Position numbers and translations under genes: made by a program. This document shows, piece after piece, positions 24,613 through 32,748 of a stretch of 64,000 nucleotides of DNA; position 1 is the first letter of the stretch, and each line of letters starts with the position of its first letter. The stretch comes from Protofrankia sp963555925 (GTDB lineage: Bacteria > Actinomycetota > Actinomycetes > Frankiales > Frankiaceae), in assembly GCA_963555925.1 (NCBI GenBank), contig CAUVXJ010000078.1:30092-94091 (forward strand), written 5' to 3'. A model generated the notes under the pieces. That model was not told the origin of the DNA, ran no database searches, and worked only from the letters and a program-made list of their open reading frames with translations.

Positions 24613-25686
24613 GTGACGGAGCCTGTGACGAGTCCCAGCACGCTTGTCCCGGTAGCTGCCCAGGACGTGTTTGCCGTGTCCGGCCAGGGACAACTGCCGC
24701 CCCCACCGACGGTCGGACGGATGCTCCTGCACCTGACACCCGAACCCGGACCGCTGCTCCTGATCGCCACGATGGCAGGGCTGTACCTGCTCGGAGTGCG
24801 CAGACTCACAGATCGCGGTGACGCCTGGAACCCGTGGCGGACGGCGGCCTGGCTCGCCGGCCTGTTCGTCGTCGGGTACGCGCTCGTGGGCGGAATCGCG
24901 GCTTACGACACCGCACTGTTCAGCGCCCACGCCGTGCAGCACCTGCTGCTGGGTACGGTCGCCCCCATCCCGCTCGCGCTCGGGGCCCCGGTCACGCTCG
25001 CGCTGCGCACCCTTCCGCGACGCTCCCGCGGGCTGCTGGTGACGGCGTTGCACAGCCGGGTAGCCCGGGTGGCGACCTTCCCGTTGGTCGGTTTCGGTCT
25101 GTTCATCGTGAGCCTGTACGGCTTGTACTTCACCAGTCTCTACGAGTCATCATTGCGGCATCCGGTCCTACACCTTGTCCTGCACATCCACTTCCTGGTG
25201 GTCGGCTGCCTGTTCTATTGGCCGATCATCGGGCTTGACCCCGTCCCCGGCCGGCTGCCCTACTGGGGGCGCCTGATCCTGCTGTTCGTGACGTTCCCGC
25301 TGCACGCACTGTGGGCACTGGCGATGTTCACCACAAACGCGGTCTTCGCCGCGGACTGGTACTCCTCGCTGGGCCGGACCTGGGGGTCGAGCCTGTTGGG
25401 TGACCAGCAGACCGGTGCGGGGCTCATGTGGGCCGCAGGCGAACTGATCGGTGCGATGGTGTTCGTCGCCCTGTTCATCCAGTGGTCGCGGGCTGACGGT
25501 CGCGAAGCCGCCCGCGAGGACCGCCGGCTGGACCGACTCGAACGACTGGCCGCGTCCCGTGCCCCGGACCCGGACCCGGACCCGGAGGCTGACCCGGACC
25601 CGGAGGTTGACCTGATTGCCCGGGAGGCGGCCTACAACGCCTGGCTGGCCCGGCTCGCCGCCGGTGACACCACTCGCCGCCGGTGA
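24613..25686 (+). CDS. ctaG: CtaG-type cytochrome c oxidase assembly protein
   Basis: Caa3_CtaG family membrane protein of 357 residues with about seven spans. Conserved histidines occur in HAVQHLLLGTVAP and HLVLHIHFLVVGC, with FPLHALWALAMF further on. Members take part in CuB delivery to the oxidase. The C-terminus carries an Asp-Pro repeat (PDPDPDPEADPDPE) before a final helix. GTG 24613 is chosen; a second GTG occurs four codons later. It is divergent from ctaE, with only 93 bases between the two starts. Confidence 0.87.
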   Translation: MTEPVTSPSTLVPVAAQDVFAVSGQGQLPPPPTVGRMLLHLTPEPGPLLLIATMAGLYLLGVRRLTDRGDAWNPWRTAAWLAGLFVVGYALVGGIAAYDTALFSAHAVQHLLLGTVAPIPLALGAPVTLALRTLPRRSRGLLVTALHSRVARVATFPLVGFGLFIVSLYGLYFTSLYESSLRHPVLHLVLHIHFLVVGCLFYWPIIGLDPVPGRLPYWGRLILLFVTFPLHALWALAMFTTNAVFAADWYSSLGRTWGSSLLGDQQTGAGLMWAAGELIGAMVFVALFIQWSRADGREAAREDRRLDRLERLAASRAPDPDPDPEADPDPEVDLIAREAAYNAWLARLAAGDTTRRR

Positions 25687-25708
25687 CACCGGGCCCGCCC
25701 GTCGGCCC

Positions 25709-25727
25709 GTGGATCCCGTTGATCCAC
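25709..25727. terminator. short hairpin between convergent ctaG and DUF3501 genes
   Basis: GTGGATC (25709-25715) pairs with GATCCAC (25721-25727) around a five-base loop. It is immediately followed by copy 3 of the dispersed repeat. It could serve both converging transcripts. Confidence 0.45.
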
Positions 25728-25745
25728 GCCCCTGTTGCCGGGCGC
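25724..25745 (+). repeat. dispersed intergenic repeat, copy 3
   Basis: CCACGCCCCTGTTGCCGGGC plus GC, the fullest match to the consensus. It fills the gap between the convergent ctaG and DUF3501 genes. Confidence 0.75.
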
Positions 25746-25747
25746 GG

Positions 25748-26344
25748 TCAGCCACGCAGCGCGAGATCCGCTATCAGGCTCTTGCGGGCCGCGGCGGTGA
25801 TCGGCGTCGCCTCGTTGTAGGCAGGGTGGTCGACGACCAGCTCAACCGGCACGGCCGGATCCCGGAAGGCGTCGCGGGTGGAGTCACTGAACGGGAACCG
25901 CAGCATGTGCACGGACACGGTCGGGCTCGGGATGTCCGGGACCTCGTCCGGACCGGGGATCTCCTCGCCAGCCACCGGGACTCCGTCGATCTCGAGCCGG
26001 ATGCTGCGCTGGACACCGGCGAGGCGCTCCAGCTCCGAGCGGACGGTCTCGGCGACATCGAGCTCGATGAAGACGGTGGCGGTCAGGGCGTGGCTGGCGG
26101 GAAGCAGTCGCGAATAGATCTCGATCTCATGGGCGACATCCGAGGGGCTGCGCAGGCGCTCGGTGTAGACCATCTCCTGCACCTGGTAACGCAGGGTTTC
26201 CTCGTTCTCGAACTCGAAAAGGAGCATGTCGCCGAGCCGGATTCGCCGTTCTGCCCGGACCGGGAGGATCCGGGTGCGCGCGGCCGGCCGCTGGGCGGCG
26301 TAGACCTCGGGATCGGTGACGATGTCGGCGACAGTGAGTGCCAT
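25748..26344 (-). CDS. DUF3501 family protein
   Basis: A 198-residue protein with the family pattern: YAAQRPAARTRILPVRAERR, then a FENEETLRYQVQEMVYTERL block and YSRLLPASHALTATVFIEL. The function is unknown, but the family is regularly found next to rubrerythrin and Fur-type regulators, as here. It is the last of three minus-strand genes (fur, rubrerythrin, DUF3501). A strong hairpin separates it from rubrerythrin. Confidence 0.85.
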   Translation of the reverse strand: MALTVADIVTDPEVYAAQRPAARTRILPVRAERRIRLGDMLLFEFENEETLRYQVQEMVYTERLRSPSDVAHEIEIYSRLLPASHALTATVFIELDVAETVRSELERLAGVQRSIRLEIDGVPVAGEEIPGPDEVPDIPSPTVSVHMLRFPFSDSTRDAFRDPAVPVELVVDHPAYNEATPITAAARKSLIADLALRG

Positions 26345-26405
26345 CGTTGGAACTCCCAAACGATCCGATGAGTACGGAACCGATTACAGAAAGCTACTGG
26401 CAAAG

Positions 26406-26454
26406 CCGCCTGGCGGGGCGGGGCGGTGATAACCACGTCCGCCCCGCCAGGCGG
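26406..26454 (-). terminator. 16-bp perfect hairpin between rubrerythrin and DUF3501
   Basis: CCGCCTGGCGGGGCGG (26406-26421) pairs perfectly with CCGCCCCGCCAGGCGG (26439-26454), and one further base pair extends it outward. There is no U-tract. It may be a partial terminator that lowers DUF3501 expression relative to rubrerythrin. Confidence 0.7.
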
Positions 26455-26477
26455 CACCGTCCGGCTGTTACGGAGAG

Positions 26478-26924
26478 TCAGACCTCTTGCTCGGCCTTTT
26501 CCTCGGCGACGACCGCGTCGAGCGCCTTCTTGAAGCGTCCGGCGTGGGTCTTCTCGGCCCGTGCGAGCGTGGAGAACCAGTCCGCGATCTCCTCGAAGCC
26601 CTCATCACGCGCGGTCTTGGCGAAGCCCGGGTACATGGCGGTGAACTCGTAGGTCTCCCCCGCCACGGCACTGGCCAGGTTCTTGGTGGTCTTGCCCAGC
26701 GGTTCCCCGGTCGCCGGGTCACCCACCTCGGCGAGGAAGTCCAGGTGACCGAACGCATGCCCGGTCTCGCCCTCAGCGGTGTCACGGAAGAGCGAGGCGG
26801 CGTCGGTGAGGCCCTCGATGTCGGCCCGGCGGGCGAAGTACAGGTAGCGGCGGTTCGCCTGACTCTCGCCCGCGAACGCCTCCTTGAGGTTTTCGTGGGT
26901 CTTCGTGCCGTCAAGCTGCGGCAT
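26478..26924 (-). CDS. rubrerythrin-type diiron protein without rubredoxin domain
   Basis: A ferritin-like diiron peroxidase of 148 residues. Glu ligands lie in AFAGESQANRRYLYFAR, then FRDTAEGETGHAFGH (ExxH), AVAGETYEF, and RAEKTHAGRF (ExxH). There is no C-terminal CxxC rubredoxin domain, so an external electron donor is needed for peroxide reduction. It sits between a Fur-type regulator and DUF3501, consistent with a peroxide-stress operon. Confidence 0.92.
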   Translation of the reverse strand: MPQLDGTKTHENLKEAFAGESQANRRYLYFARRADIEGLTDAASLFRDTAEGETGHAFGHLDFLAEVGDPATGEPLGKTTKNLASAVAGETYEFTAMYPGFAKTARDEGFEEIADWFSTLARAEKTHAGRFKKALDAVVAEEKAEQEV

Positions 26925-26952
26925 GTGGCGCTCCTTCGTCGATCGTGATCCA

Positions 26953-26977
26953 CCCGGCCGTCAGAGTGACGGCCGGG
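26953..26977 (-). terminator. 11-bp perfect hairpin between the Fur-type gene and rubrerythrin
   Basis: CCCGGCCGTCA (26953-26963) pairs with TGACGGCCGGG (26967-26977) around a three-base loop. It lies downstream of the regulator stop and upstream of rubrerythrin, so it could be a terminator or a leader attenuator. Confidence 0.55.
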
Positions 26978-27008
26978 ATGCTGGCTACCGGCCCGCAGCC
27001 GGGACACC

Positions 27009-27049
27009 TAGGTCGGGCCGGCGGTCTAGCTAGGTCGGGCCGGCGGTCT
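27009..27049. repeat. 19-bp direct repeat at the end of the Fur-type gene
   Basis: TAGGTCGGGCCGGCGGTCT occurs at 27009-27027 and 27031-27049; the second copy contains the stop codon of the regulator gene. The first copy looks like a tandem duplication of the gene end. Confidence 0.85.
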
Positions 27050-27437
27050 GACAGGACGGACACAGACCTCGGAACTGCAGGTCGTAGCCTGTGATCGCGA
27101 AACCGGTACGTCGCGACAGCGCGTCCACCATCTCCACCGGCACAGGAAGATCTATGTCCACCGCCCGCCCGCACCGGTCGCAGACCGCGTGGTCGTGACG
27201 CCCGACATTCGCGTCGTACCGGGCGGCGGCACCGTTACCAAGGCTGAGTTCAAGGGCGAAGCCAGCCCTGACCAGCAGCCCCAGTGCTCGGTAGACGGTC
27301 GCAGCGCCGATGCCCGGCGTGACCACTCGGACGCGATCGTAGACCTCCGCCGCCGTCGGGTGGTCATGGGCAGCTCGGAGCACCTCCAGCACCGCGCGGC
27401 GCTGAGGAGTGAGGCGCAGATCCTGCTGGCTGTTCAT
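27030..27437 (-). CDS. Fur family transcriptional regulator (PerR/Fur type)
   Basis: A 135-residue metalloregulator. The winged helix spans LTPQRRAVLEVLRAAHDHPTA through ATVYRALGLLVRAG. The dimerisation and metal domain has RHDHAVCDRCG and GLCPSCQ, giving the CxxC...CxxC structural zinc site and the HDH metal motif. The neighbouring peroxide-scavenging genes suggest a PerR-like role. ATG 27437 (MNSQQ) is preferred over the upstream in-frame start. Confidence 0.9.
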   Translation of the reverse strand: MNSQQDLRLTPQRRAVLEVLRAAHDHPTAAEVYDRVRVVTPGIGAATVYRALGLLVRAGFALELSLGNGAAARYDANVGRHDHAVCDRCGRAVDIDLPVPVEMVDALSRRTGFAITGYDLQFRGLCPSCQTAGPT

Positions 27438-27492
27438 GACACCTCCGATGTCGGTGTCCACGTTCGCTACCGGCGATGTTCCCTACCAAAGA

Positions 27493-27507
27493 TGAGAACG
27501 AGTCTCA
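27493..27507. promoter_or_regulatory. candidate Fur/PerR operator
   Basis: TGAGA-ACGAG-TCTCA is a perfect 5-5-5 inverted repeat about 55 bases upstream of the regulator start codon. Position and symmetry suit autoregulation of a Fur-family gene. Confidence 0.5.
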
Positions 27508-27754
27508 CTATCTCTGAGATCCGGCGGCTCCGCAACCGACAAAACGCCCGACGACACATCGATGTCATCCTTACGCATCGCTGCTGAACCGGGCGGGTCC
27601 ACCGTCGGCAGGCGCCATCGGATAGCCTGCCGACGGGTTCCCAGTCGTCCGGTCGCCTATCCGGTCCCGCTGTCGTCCGCGGAAGCCGGATCAGTCACCG
27701 GCCGTCGGGCATCACCCAGCCGGCGTTCCACTTGATCGAAAGGCTCGCGGTCGC

Positions 27755-28177
27755 ATGAGTACGGTTCTCGTGTACGCGGACAAACCCGACGTCCGCGAGC
27801 GGGTGAAGCTCGCCATCGGTCCGCTACCCGACCCCGAACTCGGGCCGGTCGAGTTCCTGGACGTGACCGACGGCGCCGCCCTCATCGACGCTGTCGACCA
27901 TCGGGAGGCCGACATCTGCGTCCTGGACGCGGAGGCGGCGCCCGTCGGCGGCATGGGGCTGTCCCGGCAGATCAAGAACGAGATCCCGGACTGCCCGCCC
28001 ACCGTCCTGCTGGTGGCCCGTCGCGATGACCGCTGGCTGGGCATCTGGTCGCAGGCGGACGCCGTGGTCACCCACCCGGTGGACCCTGCCGAACTCGCTG
28101 AGGTCGTCGTCGCGCTGCTGCGCGCCCGGCGCTCACCCGCTCGCCGGGCCGGATCCGCGCCCGCCGCGCATACCTGA
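27755..28177 (+). CDS. response regulator receiver-like protein
   Basis: A 140-residue single-domain protein with a CheY-like fold. It begins STVLVYADKPDVRERV, has ICVLDAEAAPVGG with an Asp at the phosphorylation position, and TVLLVARRDD followed by ADAVVTHPVDPAEL at the Lys/Pro strand-5 region, where the usual Lys is replaced by His. There is no output domain. No kinase is adjacent. It starts 9 bases ahead of the trpD frame and is probably co-transcribed with it. Confidence 0.7.
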   Translation: MSTVLVYADKPDVRERVKLAIGPLPDPELGPVEFLDVTDGAALIDAVDHREADICVLDAEAAPVGGMGLSRQIKNEIPDCPPTVLLVARRDDRWLGIWSQADAVVTHPVDPAELAEVVVALLRARRSPARRAGSAPAAHT

Positions 28178-28185
28178 GCCCGGCT

Positions 28186-29316
28186 GTGACCGGATCCTTC
28201 GGGCCCACGACCAGCGGGCCCGCTGACCACATGCCGGACGGGTCACGTCCGGACGCGCAGGGCTGGCCCCCACTTCTCGGCGCGCTGTTGCGCGGCGAGG
28301 CCCTCAACGCGCGGGACACCGCGTGGGCGATGACCCAGGTGATGTCCGGCAACGCCTCCCCCGCCCAGATCGCGGGCTTCGCGGTCGCCCTGCGGGCCAA
28401 GGGTGAGACCGCCGAGGAGGTCGGCGGTCTGGCGCAGGTGATGCTGGACTACGCAGCGCCGCTGGACCTCCCCGACGACGTCCGTGAACGAGCGGTGGAC
28501 ACCTGCGGAACCGGCGGCGACCAGTCACATTCGGTGAACGTCTCGACCATGGCTGCTCTCGTCATCGCGGGCTCGGGCATCCCTGTGATCAAACATGGGA
28601 ACCGGGCCGCGTCATCAGCCTGCGGGTCAGCCGATCTTCTGCTGGAACTCGGCGTCGTCATCGACCTACCGCCCGCGGCCGTCGCGACCTGCCTCGCCGA
28701 GGCCGGTGCGGCGTTCTGTTTCGCACCGGTCTTCCACCCGGCCATGCGGCACGCGGGCGGGCCCAGGCGCGACCTGGGCGTACCCACGGTCTTCAACATC
28801 CTCGGACCGCTGACCAACCCGGGCCGCCCGGCAAGCCAGGCGGTCGGCGTCGCCGACGCACGGCTCGCGCCCGTGGTCGCCGGTGTTCTCGCCGCGCGCG
28901 GGACGCGGGGGCTGGTGTTCCGCGGTGACGACGGGCTGGACGAACTCACGCCCACGACCACGTCAACCGTGTGGGTTGTCGCGGACGGCGCGGTTCGAAT
29001 GGAGACCTTCGACCCGCGTGACGTCGGTATCGTCCCCGGCGATCCCAAGGCGCTACGAGGAGCCGATGCCGCTCACAATGCAGCGGTGACCCGGGAATTG
29101 CTGGCGGGGGGACGTTGCGGGCCGGTGCGTGACGCCGTCCTGCTCGCCGCCGCGGCCGCGCTGGTCGCGGCGACCGGCCCGAGTGCCGCACCCGTAACCG
29201 AACAGCTGCGCCGCCAGCTTGGTCGGGCCGCCTGGGCGCTGGATTCCGGCGCGGCCGAAGCCGCTCTGGGGCGATGGGTCAGGACCAGTCAGACCGCCGC
29301 GCCTGCGGCGGTCTGA
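28186..29316 (+). CDS. trpD: anthranilate phosphoribosyltransferase
   Basis: Transfers the phosphoribosyl group of PRPP to anthranilate in tryptophan synthesis. The 376-residue protein contains the PRPP-binding DTCGTGGDQSHSVNVST and the anthranilate/Mg site KHGNRAASSACGSADLLLELG, then VPTVFNILGPLTNPG. No other trp gene is near. GTG 28186 is given as start; an ATG at 28231 is an alternative. The end overlaps a 12-bp perfect terminator hairpin. Confidence 0.95.
   Translation: MTGSFGPTTSGPADHMPDGSRPDAQGWPPLLGALLRGEALNARDTAWAMTQVMSGNASPAQIAGFAVALRAKGETAEEVGGLAQVMLDYAAPLDLPDDVRERAVDTCGTGGDQSHSVNVSTMAALVIAGSGIPVIKHGNRAASSACGSADLLLELGVVIDLPPAAVATCLAEAGAAFCFAPVFHPAMRHAGGPRRDLGVPTVFNILGPLTNPGRPASQAVGVADARLAPVVAGVLAARGTRGLVFRGDDGLDELTPTTTSTVWVVADGAVRMETFDPRDVGIVPGDPKALRGADAAHNAAVTRELLAGGRCGPVRDAVLLAAAAALVAATGPSAAPVTEQLRRQLGRAAWALDSGAAEAALGRWVRTSQTAAPAAV
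29289..29316 (+). terminator. terminator overlapping the trpD stop codon
   Basis: TCAGACCGCCGC (29289-29300) and GCGGCGGTCTGA (29305-29316) form a perfect 12-bp stem with a four-base loop; the stop codon is part of the stem. Confidence 0.75.
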
Positions 29317-29379
29317 CCCGACACGTCACTGGCCACGTCACCGGTCACCGGTCACCGGTCACATCAGCAGCCACTGGAC

Positions 29380-29418
29380 TACTTCCGCGCCACCGACCAC
29401 GCGAGCGGCGCGGAAGTA
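29380..29418. terminator. second hairpin between convergent trpD and ctaF
   Basis: TACTTCCGCGCC (29380-29391) pairs perfectly with GGCGCGGAAGTA (29407-29418). It lies about 40 bases beyond the ctaF stop and could terminate the ctaCDF operon as well as trpD. Confidence 0.7.
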
Positions 29419-29461
29419 TCACGGTCGCGCCGCCGCCGGTGGTCGGGTATCCCTCGCCGGG

Positions 29462-29863
29462 TCAGTTCTCCGGTACGGGCGGGTGCCAGAAGTTCTCGAA
29501 AAGCAGGCACACGACGAACATCACTGTCATGATCACCCCGATGAGAGCCAGCCATATCCCGAAGATGACGCCGAGAAACACCAGGCTGGCGCTGGCGGCG
29601 ATGAAGAAGGGGTAGTAGCTGCCCGGGGTGAAGTGACCGAGCTCACCGGCGCCGTCGGAAATCTCGGCATCGGGGAGGTCCTGCGGCCGAGCCCCGATCC
29701 GGCGGGCGGTGAACAACAAGTACCCGCCGACGAGCAGGCCGAGGGCGCCGCACAGGGCGAGTGCGACCGTGCCGGTCGGGTCCTTCGAGGTGAACCAGTA
29801 AACGATGTCGACCACCGTGCAGAAAATCGTGAACACGAGGAAGACGACGCCCTCGATCTTCAT
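29462..29863 (-). CDS. ctaF: cytochrome c oxidase subunit IV (actinobacterial type)
   Basis: A 133-residue, four-span membrane protein: VVFLVFTIFCTVVDIVYW, ALALCGALGLLVGGYLLF, FIAASASLVFLGVIFGIWL and IGVIMTVMFVVCLL, ending in FENFWHPP. This matches the small CtaF subunit of the actinobacterial aa3 oxidase. It follows ctaD by 35 bases. Confidence 0.92.
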   Translation of the reverse strand: MKIEGVVFLVFTIFCTVVDIVYWFTSKDPTGTVALALCGALGLLVGGYLLFTARRIGARPQDLPDAEISDGAGELGHFTPGSYYPFFIAASASLVFLGVIFGIWLALIGVIMTVMFVVCLLFENFWHPPVPEN

Positions 29864-29898
29864 GGCTGCTGCTCCGCTCCAGCTTCTTCCGGGCCCGA

Positions 29899-31575
29899 CT
29901 ATCTGATCTCGGGCGCGGCGTGATAATCGGTTGTCCCGGCCGCCTGGGGATAATGCAGGTCGAAGGCAGGCCGTTCCGACCGGATGCGTGGCAGCGACCG
30001 GAAGTTGTGCCGTGGCGGTGGGCAGGATGTCGCCCATTCGAGGGAGTTTCCATAGCCCCAGGGGTCGTCCACGACGGCCAGCTCGCCCTTCTTGTAGGAG
30101 CGCCAGGCGTTGTACATGAACGGCAGGGTCGATGTGGCCAGTAGGAAGGCACCGGCCGTGGAGATCGTGTTGTAGGTGGTGAACCCGTCGGTCGGTGAGT
30201 AGTCCGCCACCCGTCGCGGCATGCCCTTGACGCCCAGCCAGTGCTGGATCAGGAAGGTCAGATGAAAACCGAAGAACAGCGTCCAGAAATGGATCTTCCC
30301 GAGCTTCTCGTCGAGCATGCGCCCGGTTACCTTCGGGAACCAGAAGTAGATCCCGGCGTACGCCGCGAAGACGACCGACCCGAATACCACGTAGTGGAAG
30401 TGCGCCACCACAAAGTAGCTGTCGCTGACGTGGAAGTCGATCGGCGGACTCGCCAGCAGGACCCCGGTCAGACCGCCGAACAGGAAGGTCACGAGAAAGC
30501 CCAACGCGAAGAGCATCGGCGTCTCGAAACTGATCTGGCCCCGCCACATGGTGCCGATCCAGTTGAAGTACTTCATACCGGTCGGCACCGCGATCAGGAA
30601 GGACAGGAACGCGAAGAAGGGCAGCAGGACCGCACCGGTGACGAACATGTGGTGCGCCCACACCGCTACCGACAGCGCCCCGATTCCGATCGTGGCGAAG
30701 ACGAGGCCCTTGTACCCGAACAGCGGCTTGCGCGAGAAGACCGGCAGCACCTCGCTGATGATGCCGAAGAACGGCAGGGCGATGATGTAGACCTCGGGAT
30801 GGCCGAAGAACCAGAACAGGTGCTGCCACAGAATCGCGCCGCCGTTAGCCGCGTCGAATACGTGGGCACCCATGCGCCGGTCGGCTTCCAGGGCCAACAG
30901 CGCGCCGGCGAGCACCGGGAAGGCCACCAGTACCAGGATCGAGGTGACGAGGAAGTTCCAGCAGAAGATCGGCAGCCGGAACATGGTCATGCCGGGGGCG
31001 CGCAGGCAGAGGATCGTCGTGATCATGTTGACGGCACCGAGGATGGTGCCGAGTCCTGACAGCGTCAGGCCCAGGATCCACAGGTCGGCGCCGGAACCTG
31101 GTGAGTAGACCGCGTTGTTCAGCGGCGCGTAGGCGAACCAGCCGAAGTCCGCCGCACCGTTCGGGGTCAGGAAGCCGGCGATGACGGTCAGGCTCCCGAA
31201 GAGGAAGAGCCAGAACGACAGGGCGTTGAGCCGTGGGAACGCCACGTCCGGTGAGCCGATCTGCAGCGGGACCAGGAAGTTCGCGAAGGCGAACGCCATG
31301 GGCGTGGCGAACATCAGCAGCATCAGCGTGCCGTGCATGGTGAAGAGCTGGTTGAACTGCTCGTTCGACAGGAACTGCAGGCCTGGCCGGGCCAACTCCG
31401 CCCGCATCATCTCGGCCATGATTCCGGCGAAGAGGAAGAACGCGAAGGACGTCACGCCGTACATCACGGCGATGTCCTTGTGGGAGGTCGTGCGCAGGTA
31501 ACCGAGGAGGTTGGTGCGCGACTTGGTGTGGCGTTCCTCGACGTGGCCGGCTGGCGGCTCGTGCACCAGTGTCAC
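29899..31575 (-). CDS. ctaD: cytochrome c oxidase subunit I
   Basis: Catalytic subunit of the aa3 oxidase, 558 residues with about 12 membrane spans. The low-spin heme a ligand lies in FTMHGTLMLLMF. CuB ligands and the cross-linked Tyr lie in FWFFGHPEVYIIALP and VWAHHMFVTG. The second heme region is VVAHFHYVVFG. Start GTG 31575 overlaps the ctaC stop (GTGA). Confidence 0.97.
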   Translation of the reverse strand: MTLVHEPPAGHVEERHTKSRTNLLGYLRTTSHKDIAVMYGVTSFAFFLFAGIMAEMMRAELARPGLQFLSNEQFNQLFTMHGTLMLLMFATPMAFAFANFLVPLQIGSPDVAFPRLNALSFWLFLFGSLTVIAGFLTPNGAADFGWFAYAPLNNAVYSPGSGADLWILGLTLSGLGTILGAVNMITTILCLRAPGMTMFRLPIFCWNFLVTSILVLVAFPVLAGALLALEADRRMGAHVFDAANGGAILWQHLFWFFGHPEVYIIALPFFGIISEVLPVFSRKPLFGYKGLVFATIGIGALSVAVWAHHMFVTGAVLLPFFAFLSFLIAVPTGMKYFNWIGTMWRGQISFETPMLFALGFLVTFLFGGLTGVLLASPPIDFHVSDSYFVVAHFHYVVFGSVVFAAYAGIYFWFPKVTGRMLDEKLGKIHFWTLFFGFHLTFLIQHWLGVKGMPRRVADYSPTDGFTTYNTISTAGAFLLATSTLPFMYNAWRSYKKGELAVVDDPWGYGNSLEWATSCPPPRHNFRSLPRIRSERPAFDLHYPQAAGTTDYHAAPEIR

Positions 31576-32462
31576 TGTCGGCTCCCGGGCGTGGTGGTTC
31601 CGGCGGATGTCTGGGTGGTCGCCCCGGCCGCGCTCAGCGCGGCCGGCCGGGTCCGCTCGGCGATGAACCGGTCGTACTCGTCACCTGGGACGACCTTCAC
31701 ATAGAAGTTCATCTGATCGTGATCGACCCCGCACAGCTCCGCGCAGCGACCGATGAATGTCCCGGTCTTGGTGATCGTGAGCTGGAACTGGTTGATCCGA
31801 CCGGGGACGACGTCCCGCTTGAACAGGAACTCGGGCACCCAGAAGGAGTGGATGACATCCGGGGACGTCTCGATGAAACGGATCGTGCGGCCCTGCGGGA
31901 GGACCAGCACCGCAGGCTCGCCGGGCTGCCCGGTGACCTCAACCGGGATCGTGCCGTTCTGGCCCGTGTCGAGGTATCGGAACTGCCAGTTCCACCGGAA
32001 ACCGATCACGTTGACGGTCACGTCGGGGTTGGCGGGAAGTCTGTCGATCTCGATCTCGTCGCGGGCGGTGTAGTAGAACAGCCCAGCGACGATCACCAGC
32101 GGCACGATCGTGTAAAGGATCTCGACCGGGAGGTTGTACCGCACCTGCCGGGGCAGCTCGTCCGACTTCTTGCGGAACACGATGATCGCATAGAAGATCA
32201 GACCCCAGGTGAACACGCCGACGGAGAGCGCAGCGATCGCAGAACCCCGCCACAGGTTCAAGATGCGTGGCGTGAGGTCCGTCACCCCGGCCGGAAAACC
32301 GAAGTTGGGTACATCACATGCGGTGGCGGCCACCGCCAGCAGCGCGAAGCTGGTCACCAGCCGTAGCGCCCGCCACGGGGAACCGGATCGGCCAAGGCGC
32401 CGACCAACGCTCCTCGCGCGGTTCGTGCTCCCCACCGACGGAGCGTCGGAGGCAGTCGCCAT
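31572..32462 (-). CDS. ctaC: cytochrome c oxidase subunit II (lipoprotein)
   Basis: A 296-residue subunit with a lipobox (LLAVAATAC) after an N-terminal signal, two membrane spans (around AIAALSVGVFTWGLIFYAII and ILYTIVPLVIVAGLFYY) and an extracellular cupredoxin domain. The CuA ligands are in HSFWVPEF and CAELCGVDHDQM. The Trp-rich GFRWNWQFRYL loop for cytochrome docking is present. ATG 32462 is chosen; the open frame runs further upstream without signal features. It heads ctaCDF. Confidence 0.95.
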   Translation of the reverse strand: MATASDAPSVGSTNRARSVGRRLGRSGSPWRALRLVTSFALLAVAATACDVPNFGFPAGVTDLTPRILNLWRGSAIAALSVGVFTWGLIFYAIIVFRKKSDELPRQVRYNLPVEILYTIVPLVIVAGLFYYTARDEIEIDRLPANPDVTVNVIGFRWNWQFRYLDTGQNGTIPVEVTGQPGEPAVLVLPQGRTIRFIETSPDVIHSFWVPEFLFKRDVVPGRINQFQLTITKTGTFIGRCAELCGVDHDQMNFYVKVVPGDEYDRFIAERTRPAALSAAGATTQTSAGTTTPGSRQ

Positions 32463-32748
32463 CTCGACATCGGCGGGCAACGGCCGAGTTCGGCCGAAGG
32501 ATCGGGTCACCAGGTCCTGCCTCCCACGAATGCGCCGATCCGACCGAACCAAGCGGTCGGCGCAAGGCTCTTCGACAAGCTGTAGATGCTGCGGCAGGAG
32601 CGTATCCCAGCCGCACCACCGGCATCTCGTCAGAGCCTGACTCAGCGTCCCGGCGGACGAGACTCGGCACACATCCCGGCGGTCTCAGCCCGCCCGACGG
32701 AGCGCCGAGGCCGCCGGGGCACCAAGACCAGCCGGTCGTCGGAATACC
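32463..32748. other. divergent intergenic region between ctaC and the cysteine desulfurase gene
   Basis: This 286-base region must hold the promoters of both divergent operons. I see no clear palindrome or riboswitch. Confidence 0.5.

Noticed and set aside
30241..31059. A 272-codon plus-strand frame
   Set aside because: Mirror frame of ctaD with an extremely charged, repeat-like composition and no start context.
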